DNA from: Deltaproteobacteria bacterium
GTDB taxonomy: Bacteria > Desulfobacterota > Desulfarculia > Adiutricales > Adiutricaceae
Assembly (NCBI GenBank): GCA_031277995.1
Contig: JAITLH010000258.1
Span: forward strand, 1 to 21,723
Length of the DNA: 21,723 nt
Direction of reading: 5' to 3'
Below the pieces are notes generated by a model. The model did not search any database. It worked only from the letters and a program-made list of their open reading frames with translations, and was not told where the DNA came from. Numbering within the stretch: position 1 is the stretch's first letter; each line of letters starts with the position of its first letter. The position numbers and the translations under genes were made by a program. This document shows, piece by piece, positions 15,042-21,723 of the stretch.

Positions 15042-16193
15042 TCAAGTGCCCATGGCCAGTTTGTCCAGGGCCTGGCAAATGACTTCTTTATTAAGAAGAT
15101 CCGGGGCCAGGGCGGGCAAAAAGACCGGGCAGGGTTCGTCCGGGGAAGCGATTCTGGTTAGGAGCCCCGCGTTCTGGAGGCAGTTGACGGCGCGGCCCAG
15201 GTGGGGTATGGGGAGTTTTAGGGATTTGGCCAAAAAGAGGATACTGGTGGGTTTGGGATTTTCTTTGTTTTCATAGGTCGCGACGATCGTCTCCATGATT
15301 TTTATGGACACTTCCCGAAGCTCCCCTAAGCTTAAGGGAACCAGTATCGATTTAAGGCTTAAGCCGCTTAGGAAAAAATCGGCCAAGCGCCTGGTGATTT
15401 CGCCGCCGAAAATGACGATTAGCCAGCTAATGTAAAGCCAAAGCATGAAAAGCGGAACCACGGCGAAACTTCCGTAGATGGCGTTGTAGCTGGTGATCGA
15501 GATTATCACCGATAGGTAAAATTTCTGGAAGATCTGAAAAACCAGGCCGGTGATGAAGCCCCCGATTAGGCGTTCGGGCCAGCGGATAACGCCCCGACTA
15601 AAATAAGCGTAGGTCCAAGAAAGGATAAACCACCAAATAAGCACCGGGAAAATGACCATGAGCGAGGTGTGCAGGGGTTTTAACTCAAGTTTCGAGGCCA
15701 GCAAAAACCTGGACGAGTCAATGCCGGCGATAAAAATGTTGACGCTTCCGGCCGCGCATAGGAAAAAGGGGATGACCATCATGATGGTTAGGTAATCCCC
15801 GGCCCTTTGGAGGCCCGGACGGTTTGAGAGATAGCCGAAAATTTTTGAGAAATTAACTTCCAGTTGCCAAAGCAAGCCGTAAACGGACCAAAAAATGAAA
15901 GCCAGGGCCGAAAAAACCAGTAAACTACCGGAAAAGTTTTTAATCAAGTTTTCGGCAAAGCCGGTAATCATGGACAATACGGCGTCCTGGCCCCCGAAAT
16001 TGTCCTGGAGGGTTTTGTAAAGCGCCTCTTCCAAGCCCATGCTTTTGGCCAAGGCGAAACAAATGGCCAGGATGGGGACCACGGCCAGGGCGGAGTAATA
16101 ACTTAAGGCCGCGGCCAAAAGTGGCCAATTGGTCAGGCCAGATTCCTCAAGTCGCTTGTAGAGATCGTATAGGTAATCAATTGGGTTTTTCAA
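15042..16193 (-). CDS. yihY: YihY/BrkB-family inner-membrane protein with a C-terminal winged-helix-like region
   Basis: 383 residues from a TTG at 16193 with a strong GGAGG 6 bases upstream; an earlier TTG at 16223 has no site. This family (once mislabelled ribonuclease BN) has about six membrane helices, visible near 24-48, 89-110, 132-157, 180-205, 215-243 and 252-275. Family features seen are the ALSYYSALAVVPILA first helix and the SYNAIYGSFAVVPLFMLWLYISW block. After the last helix about 100 residues look cytoplasmic and resemble a small winged helix (SILFLAKSLKLPIPHLGRAV, then LQNAGLL). Function of the family is poorly known; transport or envelope roles have been proposed. It overlaps the end of the regulator gene by 17 bases and is followed 3 bases later by the dehydrogenase gene. 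Confidence 0.92.
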   Translation of the reverse strand: MKNPIDYLYDLYKRLEESGLTNWPLLAAALSYYSALAVVPILAICFALAKSMGLEEALYKTLQDNFGGQDAVLSMITGFAENLIKNFSGSLLVFSALAFIFWSVYGLLWQLEVNFSKIFGYLSNRPGLQRAGDYLTIMMVIPFFLCAAGSVNIFIAGIDSSRFLLASKLELKPLHTSLMVIFPVLIWWFILSWTYAYFSRGVIRWPERLIGGFITGLVFQIFQKFYLSVIISITSYNAIYGSFAVVPLFMLWLYISWLIVIFGGEITRRLADFFLSGLSLKSILVPLSLGELREVSIKIMETIVATYENKENPKPTSILFLAKSLKLPIPHLGRAVNCLQNAGLLTRIASPDEPCPVFLPALAPDLLNKEVICQALDKLAMGT

Positions 16194-17583
16194 CGTTAAC
16201 CTCCACCCAGTCTTTAAAACCAAGGGCCTTCAGTTTTTTATGGAGGCTGGTACGGTCCAATGAGACCGCCTCCGCCGTTTGGGTGATGTTGTTGCCGTGG
16301 GCCTGAAGCTGAGCGAGGAAATACCGGCGTTCAAATTCCGCCTTGGCCTGGCGATATGGGAGGGCCAAATAATGGGGTTCCGGGCCTTCGCCGTTTTTGA
16401 GTTTGGGGACCTGGTTGGCGTTTTCCAACCCCGTTTCGGTGGGATCCCTGGCGATGACCGGGCCGGGGGTGATGATGGCCAATCTCTCGATGGTGTTTTT
16501 TAATTCCCTGACGTTTCCCTGCCAGGGTCTAAGTTTAAGCCTCTCGACGAACGCCGGGTCCAAACTCTTTTGGCCGAGGTTATTGACTTTAAGGCATTCC
16601 TGTAAAAACAAGGTGGCCAGTTCCGGGATGTCCTCGGTCCTTTCCCGTAAAGGGGGAACGACGATGGGAACGACGTTTAGGCGATAATACAAGTCGTTTC
16701 GAAACCGGCCCTCGGCTATTTCCTTTTCCAAATCTTTGTTGCTGGCGGCTATTATCCTGACGTCAACCTCGATGGTCTTGGTTCCCCCGACCCTCTCAAA
16801 CTTTTTTTCCTGTAAAATCCGTAGGATCTTGGCCTGGGTCTTAAGGCTCATGTCGGCTATTTCGTCCAAAAACAAGGTCGAATTGTCGGCCAGATCGAAG
16901 CGCCCTTGGCGACGGCGGTCGGCCCCGGTGAAGGCGCCCCTTTCATGCCCAAACAATTCGCTTTCGACCAATTCCTCGGGAATGGCGGCGCAGTTAATCT
17001 CGATCATGGGCCGATCGGCCCTTTGGGAGAGCTGGTGAATCGTGTGGGCCACCAGTTCCTTCCCGACCCCGTTTTCGCCGCTAATAAGTACCGAGGCCGG
17101 GGTGGGGGCCACCATTTCGATGGTTTTTTGCAAGGCGATCATGGGCTGGCTGCGGCCGGTAATGAGGCCGGCCTTGCGGCCCCTGGTCCGCAAAATCTGG
17201 TTTTCCGTGGTGAGTTTTTTAAAACTCAAGGCCCTTTGAACGGCCAACAAAATCTTGTCGGCCGACAAGGGTTTTTCGATAAAATCGTAGGCCCCAAGCC
17301 TTACGGCCTTTACCGCCGTTTCGATGTTGCCATGCCCGGAAATAACCACCACCGGCACCTGGGGCGTATCCTCCCTAACCCGGTCCAAAACTTCAAAACC
17401 CTTTTCCGACCCGCCCATCCAGAGATCCAAGATAATCAAATCCGGGGTGGTTTCCTCCAATCTCTCCAAGGCTTCTTCCTTGCTTTGGGCCTGGGAGACC
17501 ATGTAGCCTTCGTCGGCCAATAAACCTCCCAAGGTTAGCCGAATGTCCTTTTCGTCATCTACCACCAATATGGTTTCGGGCAT
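16177..17583 (-). CDS. NtrX-type sigma-54 activating response regulator
   Basis: 468 residues from the ATG at 17583 (AAAGGAAA 9 bases upstream); a longer frame to 17622 lacks a site. Domains: receiver (1-120) with DD 9-10, phospho-acceptor Asp53 and Lys104; AAA+ (about 142-370) with Walker A GENGVGKE (169-176), sigma-54 contact loop GAFTGA (216-221) and Walker B TLFLDE; and a Fis-type helix-turn-helix at the end (ITQTAEAVSLDRTSLHKKLK). The pattern ISGHGNIETAVKAVRLGAYD is typical of NtrX rather than NtrC. NtrX usually works with the kinase NtrY, but no kinase gene is in the window. It should activate RpoN-dependent promoters when phosphorylated. The gene overlaps yihY, which places a membrane protein and a dehydrogenase in its own operon. 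Two hairpins lie in its leader. Confidence 0.95.
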   Translation of the reverse strand: MPETILVVDDEKDIRLTLGGLLADEGYMVSQAQSKEEALERLEETTPDLIILDLWMGGSEKGFEVLDRVREDTPQVPVVVISGHGNIETAVKAVRLGAYDFIEKPLSADKILLAVQRALSFKKLTTENQILRTRGRKAGLITGRSQPMIALQKTIEMVAPTPASVLISGENGVGKELVAHTIHQLSQRADRPMIEINCAAIPEELVESELFGHERGAFTGADRRRQGRFDLADNSTLFLDEIADMSLKTQAKILRILQEKKFERVGGTKTIEVDVRIIAASNKDLEKEIAEGRFRNDLYYRLNVVPIVVPPLRERTEDIPELATLFLQECLKVNNLGQKSLDPAFVERLKLRPWQGNVRELKNTIERLAIITPGPVIARDPTETGLENANQVPKLKNGEGPEPHYLALPYRQAKAEFERRYFLAQLQAHGNNITQTAEAVSLDRTSLHKKLKALGFKDWVEVNVEKPN

Positions 17584-17598
17584 TTCATGATTTCCTTT

Positions 17599-17619
17599 GG
17601 GGTGACCGCCCGTCACCCC
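17599..17619 (-). promoter_or_regulatory. Hairpin next to the regulator's ribosome-binding site
   Basis: GGGGTGAC and GTCACCCC form a perfect 8-bp stem with a 5-base loop, ending about 6 bases before the AAAGGA ribosome site of the regulator gene. It could influence translation. No U-run, so it is not a terminator by itself. Confidence 0.45.
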
Positions 17620-17634
17620 CAATCGTTTAAGACC

Positions 17635-17674
17635 AAGGGTTCTATCCTCCCCGCCGGAAAGGAATAGAACCCTT
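17635..17674 (-). promoter_or_regulatory. Long hairpin in the leader of the regulator gene
   Basis: AAGGGTTCTAT (17635-17645) pairs with ATAGAACCCTT (17664-17674); the stem can extend by CC/GG with a one-base bulge. The inner loop is GC-rich. It lies between the Sel1 gene and the regulator gene, 50-90 bases before the start codon. It may be an inverted-repeat binding site or an RNA leader structure. Confidence 0.5.
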
Positions 17675-17757
17675 CAAACTTGTTTTAACGCGGTTTTTAT
17701 TCTATGGGTTTAAACTTATTTAATTAAAAACGCGGTCCCAGCCCCGGGCCCTTTTGG

Positions 17758-17870
17758 CCCAGTTGGCGCGAAAAAAACGGATCTCCCCTTAACGAGGCCT
17801 CCCCATCGATAGCGCCCAGAAGGCGCGAAAAAAGCGGATCCCCCCTTAACGAGGCCTCCCCTTGGTAACG
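17758..17870. repeat. Tandem 56-57 bp repeat at the end of the Sel1 gene
   Basis: Copy 1 (17758-17814) and copy 2 (17815-17870) share CCCAG, GGCGCGAAAAAA, CGGATC, and a CCTTAACGAGGCCTCCCC block, and a third partial copy begins CCCAGTTGGG at 17871. Copy 2 contains the stop codon and last codons of the Sel1 gene, so the gene's 3' end is repeated just downstream. Differences of about 9 bases show the duplication is not brand new. Confidence 0.8.
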
Positions 17871-18337
17871 CCCAGTTGGGCGGCCAGGCGATAATATTCC
17901 TTGGCCTTTTCAAGGTCTTTTTCTACCCCTTCGCCGTTTTCGTAAAGGGTGGCCAGATAATACTGACCCTCGGGATGGCCCTGAGCGGCGGCCATCTGAA
18001 AGTATTTGGCGGCCTTGGCGTAGTCCCTTTCGACCACCTCGCCCCTCAAATAGGCCACGCCCAAATCGACCTGGGCGTAGGATTCGCCACCATCCGCGGC
18101 CAGGCGAAAATATATGACGGCCAGTTCGGGGTCCCGTTCGAACCCGTGGCCTTCTTCATAGCACTTGCCTAAATAATACTGCCCGTCGGGATAACCCCCG
18201 TCGGCGGATAGGCGGAAATATTTCGCGGCCTTGACGTAGTCTATTCCCTCTCCGCGGCCGTAATAAGAATCCAAGCCAATCTCGAAAAGTTCCTCGGGAT
18301 TGGCTAGGGCAATGTCTTCTGAATCTTTGAAACTCAT
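17846..18337 (-). CDS. Sel1-repeat protein (four repeats)
   Basis: 163 residues, almost wholly four Sel1-like repeats (TPR relatives) at about 15-48, 51-84, 87-120 and 123-156, each with the A.KYFRLAADGG..pGQYyLG pattern. Sel1 repeats form an alpha solenoid for protein binding. No signal peptide or membrane helix is seen, so it is probably cytoplasmic. The ATG has GGAGG 11 bases upstream, a slightly long spacing. The stop codon falls inside a tandem DNA repeat whose other copy follows directly; the last residues (VTKGRPR) thus come from repeated DNA. Partner unknown; neighbours are the PTS/RimI group upstream and the NtrX-type regulator downstream. Confidence 0.93.
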   Translation of the reverse strand: MSFKDSEDIALANPEELFEIGLDSYYGRGEGIDYVKAAKYFRLSADGGYPDGQYYLGKCYEEGHGFERDPELAVIYFRLAADGGESYAQVDLGVAYLRGEVVERDYAKAAKYFQMAAAQGHPEGQYYLATLYENGEGVEKDLEKAKEYYRLAAQLGVTKGRPR

Positions 18338-18407
18338 GAGTCTCGATACCTCCCCGTTTAGTCCTCGGGCTTATTTAAGTAAGACCGGATAAACGAAAAT
18401 TACCAAT

Positions 18408-18425
18408 GCCCGGCCAGGGCCGGGC
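18408..18425 (-). terminator. Hairpin after rimI
   Basis: GCCCGGC-cagg-GCCGGGC is a perfect 7-bp stem, 7 bases past the rimI stop. Only a weak TTGGTAATTTT follows on the minus strand, so termination is possible rather than sure. It would mark the end of the PTS-rimI operon. Confidence 0.45.
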
Positions 18426-18431
18426 CATGGC

Positions 18432-19415
18432 CTAAACCTTGGGCTTATTGTTTCTACCCGTCGGGATGGGCGGCTTTGGGGGATGCCTTTTGGTGACGGC
18501 CAATGACACGCCCGGCGGGGAGGGCAGTTCCAAGGTCATGAGATTGGCGTTGGAACCATCCGAATAGTATTGCCTTCTAAAGCCCGCGTCAATAAAACCC
18601 AACTTATAGTAGAGTTTTCTGGCCCTTCTGTTTCCGACCTTAACTTCCAAAAGTATTTTGTAGGCCTTTTCTGTTTTGGCCGTTTCGATCAGATCTTTCA
18701 TCAAATACGTCCCTAACCCCCGGCCCCAGAGGGTGGGGTGAATCATGAGGTTAAGGAGATGGCATTCGGGCGGGATAATCCAACTAAGACACAAGCCCAC
18801 CAAAGATCTGCCCAACCAAAGGCCCTTGGACAAGGTAAAAGATCTTTGCAACTCGGAAACGAAATTATCGACCGACCAGCGATCGACGTGACAGAGATTT
18901 TCCAGTTTGACGATTTCCGACAAAGAGTTGACGTCAACCGTTCTTAGCCTTAAATTGTCCTTTAAAATTTCCTCGGTGATGGTTGAGTAGTCTTCCCGTC
19001 CCTTTTCCGAAAAAAGCTCTTCGCTAAAGGGCCGTTCCTTGGCCCATAAATTCATCCATTCATTGGAAGTGGAGGGCGCCCTAGGGCCTTTCCGGCCCCC
19101 GGCCTTGGCCCCAACGGCCTTCCCAGCCTCGGCGGTCCCCCCGGGCCCCGCCAGCTTCCCGGCCTCGGCGGTCCCCGCGTCCACGATCGCCTGCCAAGCC
19201 CCGGCCGTCAACTTGATTTCATAGGGCTTTATCGGCCCGGCCGTCCCCTTAGCCTCCAAAGGCTTGGCGGTTTCCAAAGTCTCCTGGTTTGGTCGCGGCG
19301 CCTCGGTTCCCAAAACGGTTTCGGGACTGTTGGGTGAGGGCTCGCTATCCTCCAAGGGCTTTTGGCCTTCGGCTTTGGGACGGGTTCCCTGGGGGGTTTT
19401 GGGCTGACCGGTCAT
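18432..19415 (-). CDS. rimI: RimI-type GNAT N-acetyltransferase with a long low-complexity N-terminus
   Basis: 327 residues. The GNAT domain occupies about 155-297 and looks like RimI, which acetylates the N-terminal Ala of ribosomal protein S18: acetyl-CoA loop HPTLWGRGLGTYL (227-239), LLEV strand, NRRARKLYYKLGF helix and FRRQYY near the end. The substrate could still be another protein. RimI is normally about 150 residues. Here a further 150 residues lie in front, rich in Pro, Gly, Ala, Glu and Lys, with a repeated GTAEAGK and probably disordered. A 36-bp DNA repeat underlies that part (copies at 19127 and 19163). A basic 30-residue tail follows the domain. The ATG overlaps the EIIC stop codon as ATGA, so translation is probably coupled. 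Confidence 0.88.
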   Translation of the reverse strand: MTGQPKTPQGTRPKAEGQKPLEDSEPSPNSPETVLGTEAPRPNQETLETAKPLEAKGTAGPIKPYEIKLTAGAWQAIVDAGTAEAGKLAGPGGTAEAGKAVGAKAGGRKGPRAPSTSNEWMNLWAKERPFSEELFSEKGREDYSTITEEILKDNLRLRTVDVNSLSEIVKLENLCHVDRWSVDNFVSELQRSFTLSKGLWLGRSLVGLCLSWIIPPECHLLNLMIHPTLWGRGLGTYLMKDLIETAKTEKAYKILLEVKVGNRRARKLYYKLGFIDAGFRRQYYSDGSNANLMTLELPSPPGVSLAVTKRHPPKPPIPTGRNNKPKV

Positions 19416-20137
19416 AGCGCCACCGAGAGTATCGATAAAAGTATTAGGGTAATTACCGTGGTCAAGGCGTAACGGTTTAACTTGCTGCGGTTAAAGTAAA
19501 GGCCCATATAGACAAAGCATAGTATGGGAATGAGAAATTGGAGTTTTACCAAGGTTTGCCAGAACCATTGGGGAAAGGCGCTTAAGGCGATAACCGAGAT
19601 CAGGGCCATGACGAGCGCCCCAAAAAGCGAAAAGGCCAAGGCCAGGGAAAAAGTAAGCCCAATGCCGACCAGATTGGCCTTCCAGATTTGGGGGGCGAGA
19701 TCGTTTTCCAGGGCTTTCGCGAGTGCGTTGTGCGAAAACTCGCCCCAGCGTCTGGTCATGGGCTCAATCGAAGTCATGTAATGGGCCAAGGGGATAATTA
19801 GGCCCAGGGCCAGCGGCGCCAAGGGTTTTTGGGGGTCGGGGGGGAGATTAAGAAAGCTCAGGCTCCCGGCCAAGCCCACCAGGGCCGCCGACAAGGCCAA
19901 GGCGCCGTTTGGAATGATGGCCCCGCCCAAGGGGGGGCGGCCCAGCCAAAGGACTTCAACCCAAAGGCCCAGGGTCAAACCGAGCCTTACTTGCCCAACC
20001 AAAAGGCCAATGATTAAGCCCGCCACCAGCGGACGCCAAAAGGCGTTTTGACCAAGGGCTAAACGGTCAAGGTTTAATATGGCGGCCAATACCAAGGCCC
20101 AACATATATGGGTTGGGTAGGTCGATTCCATGTTCAT
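19412..20137 (-). CDS. PTS mannose-family EIIC membrane component
   Basis: 241 residues, strongly hydrophobic with about six or seven membrane segments. It fits the sugar-translocating IIC subunit of the mannose-type PTS: LDRLALGQNAFWRPLVAG near the start, then GLTLGLWVEVLWLGRPPLGG and the charged PMTRRWGEFSH loop. Family partners are IIA and IIB (both upstream here) and IID, which is not found. The ATG overlaps the EIIB stop as ATGA. A second ATG two codons on is equally possible. Without EIID, transport activity is doubtful unless IID is elsewhere; some such systems are thought to be regulatory rather than for sugar uptake. Confidence 0.9.
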   Translation of the reverse strand: MNMESTYPTHICWALVLAAILNLDRLALGQNAFWRPLVAGLIIGLLVGQVRLGLTLGLWVEVLWLGRPPLGGAIIPNGALALSAALVGLAGSLSFLNLPPDPQKPLAPLALGLIIPLAHYMTSIEPMTRRWGEFSHNALAKALENDLAPQIWKANLVGIGLTFSLALAFSLFGALVMALISVIALSAFPQWFWQTLVKLQFLIPILCFVYMGLYFNRSKLNRYALTTVITLILLSILSVAL

Positions 20138-20634
20138 GGCCAGGGCCAGACAAGTTTGTCGGATCTTATGTTAACTCTTGGTTCGTTTGGCACGGATTGG
20201 GTATAGAGCGTTATTCCTTGGTCGATTATCCAGTTTAATTGATCGATTTCTTTCTCGATGACTGAGAAAAATTTGCCAATATTTAAGCAAACCGTGTCGG
20301 GGTTATGGCCTAAATAACCAAGATTGATGCTGTGAATTTTATCGCGAACGTGATTTATGGCTTCCTTGGCCCCGTTTACGTCCTTGAATAATATGAGACT
20401 CAGTACGCCGTCTTTTCGGCAGTTTTCCAGCTCGTCTTTTAGGTGGCCGGGGGTGATAAAAGAGGTGACGATACCGCTAGGAACTGGCGAGCTCATAATG
20501 CGCATGATATCGGGCTTTTTGGTGGTCTCCTCATCCACGACCACGATTTTGTTGACGCGCAAAAACGGGACCCAGGCCGTGAGGACTTGCCCATGAATGA
20601 GCTTTTGATCTATGCGGGTGAGAACGATGGGCAT
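20134..20634 (-). CDS. PTS mannose-family EIIB
   Basis: 166 residues, the usual size. It accepts phosphate from EIIA and passes it to the sugar bound by EIIC/EIID. The active-site motif RIDQKLIHGQVLTAW (7-21) carries His14, matching the RIDxRLIHGQV motif of E. coli ManX IIB. The IVVVDEETTKKP strand follows as in the family. The last residues (SDKLVWPWP) overlap the next gene's start. No strong ribosome site is seen before the ATG; a possible short ORF ends 3 bases ahead of it, so start could be coupled to that ORF. Confidence 0.95.
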   Translation of the reverse strand: MPIVLTRIDQKLIHGQVLTAWVPFLRVNKIVVVDEETTKKPDIMRIMSSPVPSGIVTSFITPGHLKDELENCRKDGVLSLILFKDVNGAKEAINHVRDKIHSINLGYLGHNPDTVCLNIGKFFSVIEKEIDQLNWIIDQGITLYTQSVPNEPRVNIRSDKLVWPWP

Positions 20635-20637
20635 GGT

Positions 20638-20790
20638 TTAGCCGCGCTTTAACCGGTGACAAGCGTAAATGCGCTCGTTGGACTTGACGTTACCGAAAAT
20701 TGATCCCCCACTGGCCCAAAAGGCCCTCCGGCCAAATAACCTTGGCCCAAGAATAAGCTTTTGAGCCGCGGAAAATATCTTAAGGGTCAT
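20638..20790 (-). CDS. Possible 50-residue ORF between EIIA and EIIB
   Basis: ATG at 20790 with GGAG 8 bases upstream, reading 50 residues to a stop 3 bases before EIIB. The product is basic and starts MTLKIFSAAQKLILGPRL. The frame can be extended in front to a TTG at 20916, but that start lacks a ribosome site. I recognise no family. HPr was considered because PTS clusters often hold it, but there is no GLHARP active-site motif. The good ribosome site and tight spacing argue for a real gene or a coupling leader; the lack of homology argues against it. Confidence 0.3.
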   Translation of the reverse strand: MTLKIFSAAQKLILGPRLFGRRAFWASGGSIFGNVKSNERIYACHRLKRG

Positions 20791-20938
20791 GATCTTAGCT
20801 CCGTCAAGCCTTTCAAACGACCTTTTGGCCGTTTGGTGAAAATGGGCCGAAGATAACGTCAAAAGGCGGGGAACAAACGTTTTCGCGCCCCGGTGAAATT
20901 CCCAAGTCGCTTCCAATGGGCGAGAACGTTAAAAGGAA
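20791..20938. other. Spacer behind EIIA
   Basis: Together with the possible short ORF this makes a 304-base gap inside an otherwise tight PTS operon, which is unusual for EIIA-EIIB pairs. I see no hairpin with a U-run and no promoter that I can defend. Confidence 0.3.
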
Positions 20939-21352
20939 TCATTTACGGGGGCCCCTAAGCATGTCGCTGGCTATGTAAATGGATTTGAGCGCGTAATCGA
21001 GGGTGACCTTGGCCAGGGTTCTTAGATCGACGTCCGGTTTTTTCCTATATTCAATGGCTTTTAAAAGCATGGGTAAATTGGCCCCGGTTATGACCTCGAC
21101 CTTGCCATCCTCGTGAAAGGAGAGGCTGATATTGGTTGGGGTGCCTCCAAACATGTCGGTTATAATCAAAACGCCCCGGCCGTTGTCTTGGAGCTTTATG
21201 GCCTTGGCAATCATGTCGCTTAAATAATCTGGGCTAAGGTTCATTTCTATGGCCACGGTATGGCACTTTTGTTGGCTCCCAATGATCAATTCGGCGGCCT
21301 TCAAAAGCTCAGCTCCCAGCTGACCGTGCGCGACTAAGACTATGCCTATCAT
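20939..21352 (-). CDS. PTS mannose-family EIIA
   Basis: 137 residues, typical for a free IIA domain. It is phosphorylated by HPr and hands phosphate to EIIB in the cytoplasm. His9 in VLVAHGQLG is the phosphorylated residue, and VLIITDMFGGTPTN (105-118 region) is the other family signature, with VEVITGANLPML after it. The ATG has GGGGGT a few bases ahead. In many deltaproteobacteria this gene stands after rpoN-hpf-ptsN-rapZ and often controls rather than transports; the region upstream of it lies outside the window, so this cannot be checked here. Confidence 0.95.
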   Translation of the reverse strand: MIGIVLVAHGQLGAELLKAAELIIGSQQKCHTVAIEMNLSPDYLSDMIAKAIKLQDNGRGVLIITDMFGGTPTNISLSFHEDGKVEVITGANLPMLLKAIEYRKKPDVDLRTLAKVTLDYALKSIYIASDMLRGPRK

Positions 21353-21723
21353 CTAACCCCCAATCTTTCTCTGATGAGAACTATATTGAAAAAAAACAGT
21401 ACGTATGTTAAAAATGGTTATTTTCAACCAGACATCCAACCCACCAAAGGCCCCAGCCGCGATTTTAATTTAAAAATCACGACATTAGGCACAATAGAGC
21501 TGACTCCAAAAAAGAGACCCCGTAAATCGGAGCCCGATCACTCCATTATAACATGATCAAAAATACATTACCGCATCAAATACTGTCAAGCTCCCGTCCA
21601 ATATAATCATTCCTCCCCCCGGCCCCGGGCCGGGACAAAGAACCAAAAAAATATTAGCGACAAACTGCCATTATAGTCTAAAATATCACCATAACTAGAT
21701 GGTTAAAATTAATGACATATCCA
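21353..21723 (-). promoter_or_regulatory. AT-rich leader/promoter region of the PTS operon
   Basis: No convincing gene; a 60-codon plus-strand ORF at its left has poor composition. Candidate promoter on the minus strand: TTGACA (21589-21584), 18 bases, TATTTT (21565-21560); a TATAAT at 21550-21545 lacks a matching -35 box, and another TATAAT lies near 21675. A palindrome GATTTT-aattta-AAAATC (21461-21478) sits between promoter and gene and could be an operator. A GC-rich palindrome around CCCGGCCCCGGGCCGGG (about 21618-21634) has no U-run. Confidence 0.35.

Noticed and set aside
16906..17523. Plus-strand ORF of 205 residues
   Set aside because: Antisense shadow of the NtrX-type regulator; product is Gly/His-rich nonsense.
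20638..20916. HPr gene in the PTS operon
   Set aside because: No GLHARP motif with the active-site His and no regulatory Ser region in any minus-strand frame that I translated.
21374..21556. Plus-strand ORF of 60 residues before EIIA
   Set aside because: Lies divergent in an AT-rich leader with promoter-like boxes; composition is not gene-like.

Overview
A bacterial chromosomal window of about 21.7 kb, roughly half G+C. Every well-supported gene lies on the minus strand, so all are described here in transcription order from high to low coordinates. I see no rRNA, tRNA, CRISPR array, insertion sequence or phage gene. The gene set suggests a Gram-negative bacterium of the deltaproteobacterial/Desulfobacterota type: a mannose-family PTS, an NtrX-type sigma-54 activator, class 1B PyrD with PyrK, and large single-pass proteins built like envelope proteins. 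Taxonomy is an inference from gene content; no marker gene is present.

Region 1 (21723-18432): an AT-rich leader with promoter-like boxes, then PTS EIIA, a possible 50-residue ORF, EIIB, EIIC and a RimI-type acetyltransferase. EIIB/EIIC and EIIC/RimI overlap by ATGA, so they look translationally coupled. No EIID, HPr or enzyme I is in the window. Region 2 (18337-14016): a Sel1-repeat protein whose 3' end is partly duplicated just downstream; then an NtrX-type regulator, a YihY/BrkB membrane protein and a malate/lactate dehydrogenase packed as one operon, ending in a probable terminator near 13796-13830. Region 3 (13752-11024): PgeF-type purine nucleoside phosphorylase (peptidoglycan-editing/laccase-domain family), then pyrK-pyrD for the NAD-linked dihydroorotate dehydrogenase of pyrimidine synthesis.

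Region 4 (10804-419), almost half of the window, is the unusual part. Four consecutive genes code for proteins of 540, 655, 1356 and 761 residues. They look like distant paralogues of one membrane-anchored module: a single N-terminal membrane helix, a 'MDxxFxxxN' start motif (in three of the four), a long beta-type region, a 'TTYxPxTGNLTL'-like hairpin, and a C-terminal signature 'fl.qP.sL.l...P..P' followed by 'LNLtln..P.i.l'. The 1356-residue protein carries two modules in tandem joined by a disordered linker. It and the 761-residue protein also have 120-178 residue Pro/Gln/Gly-rich tails predicted to sit in the cytoplasm and coded by short tandem DNA repeats. I do not recognise this family. 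It is the best candidate here for an undescribed system; a scaffold or lipid/envelope bridge role is only a guess. The first 93 bases may hold the end of another gene.
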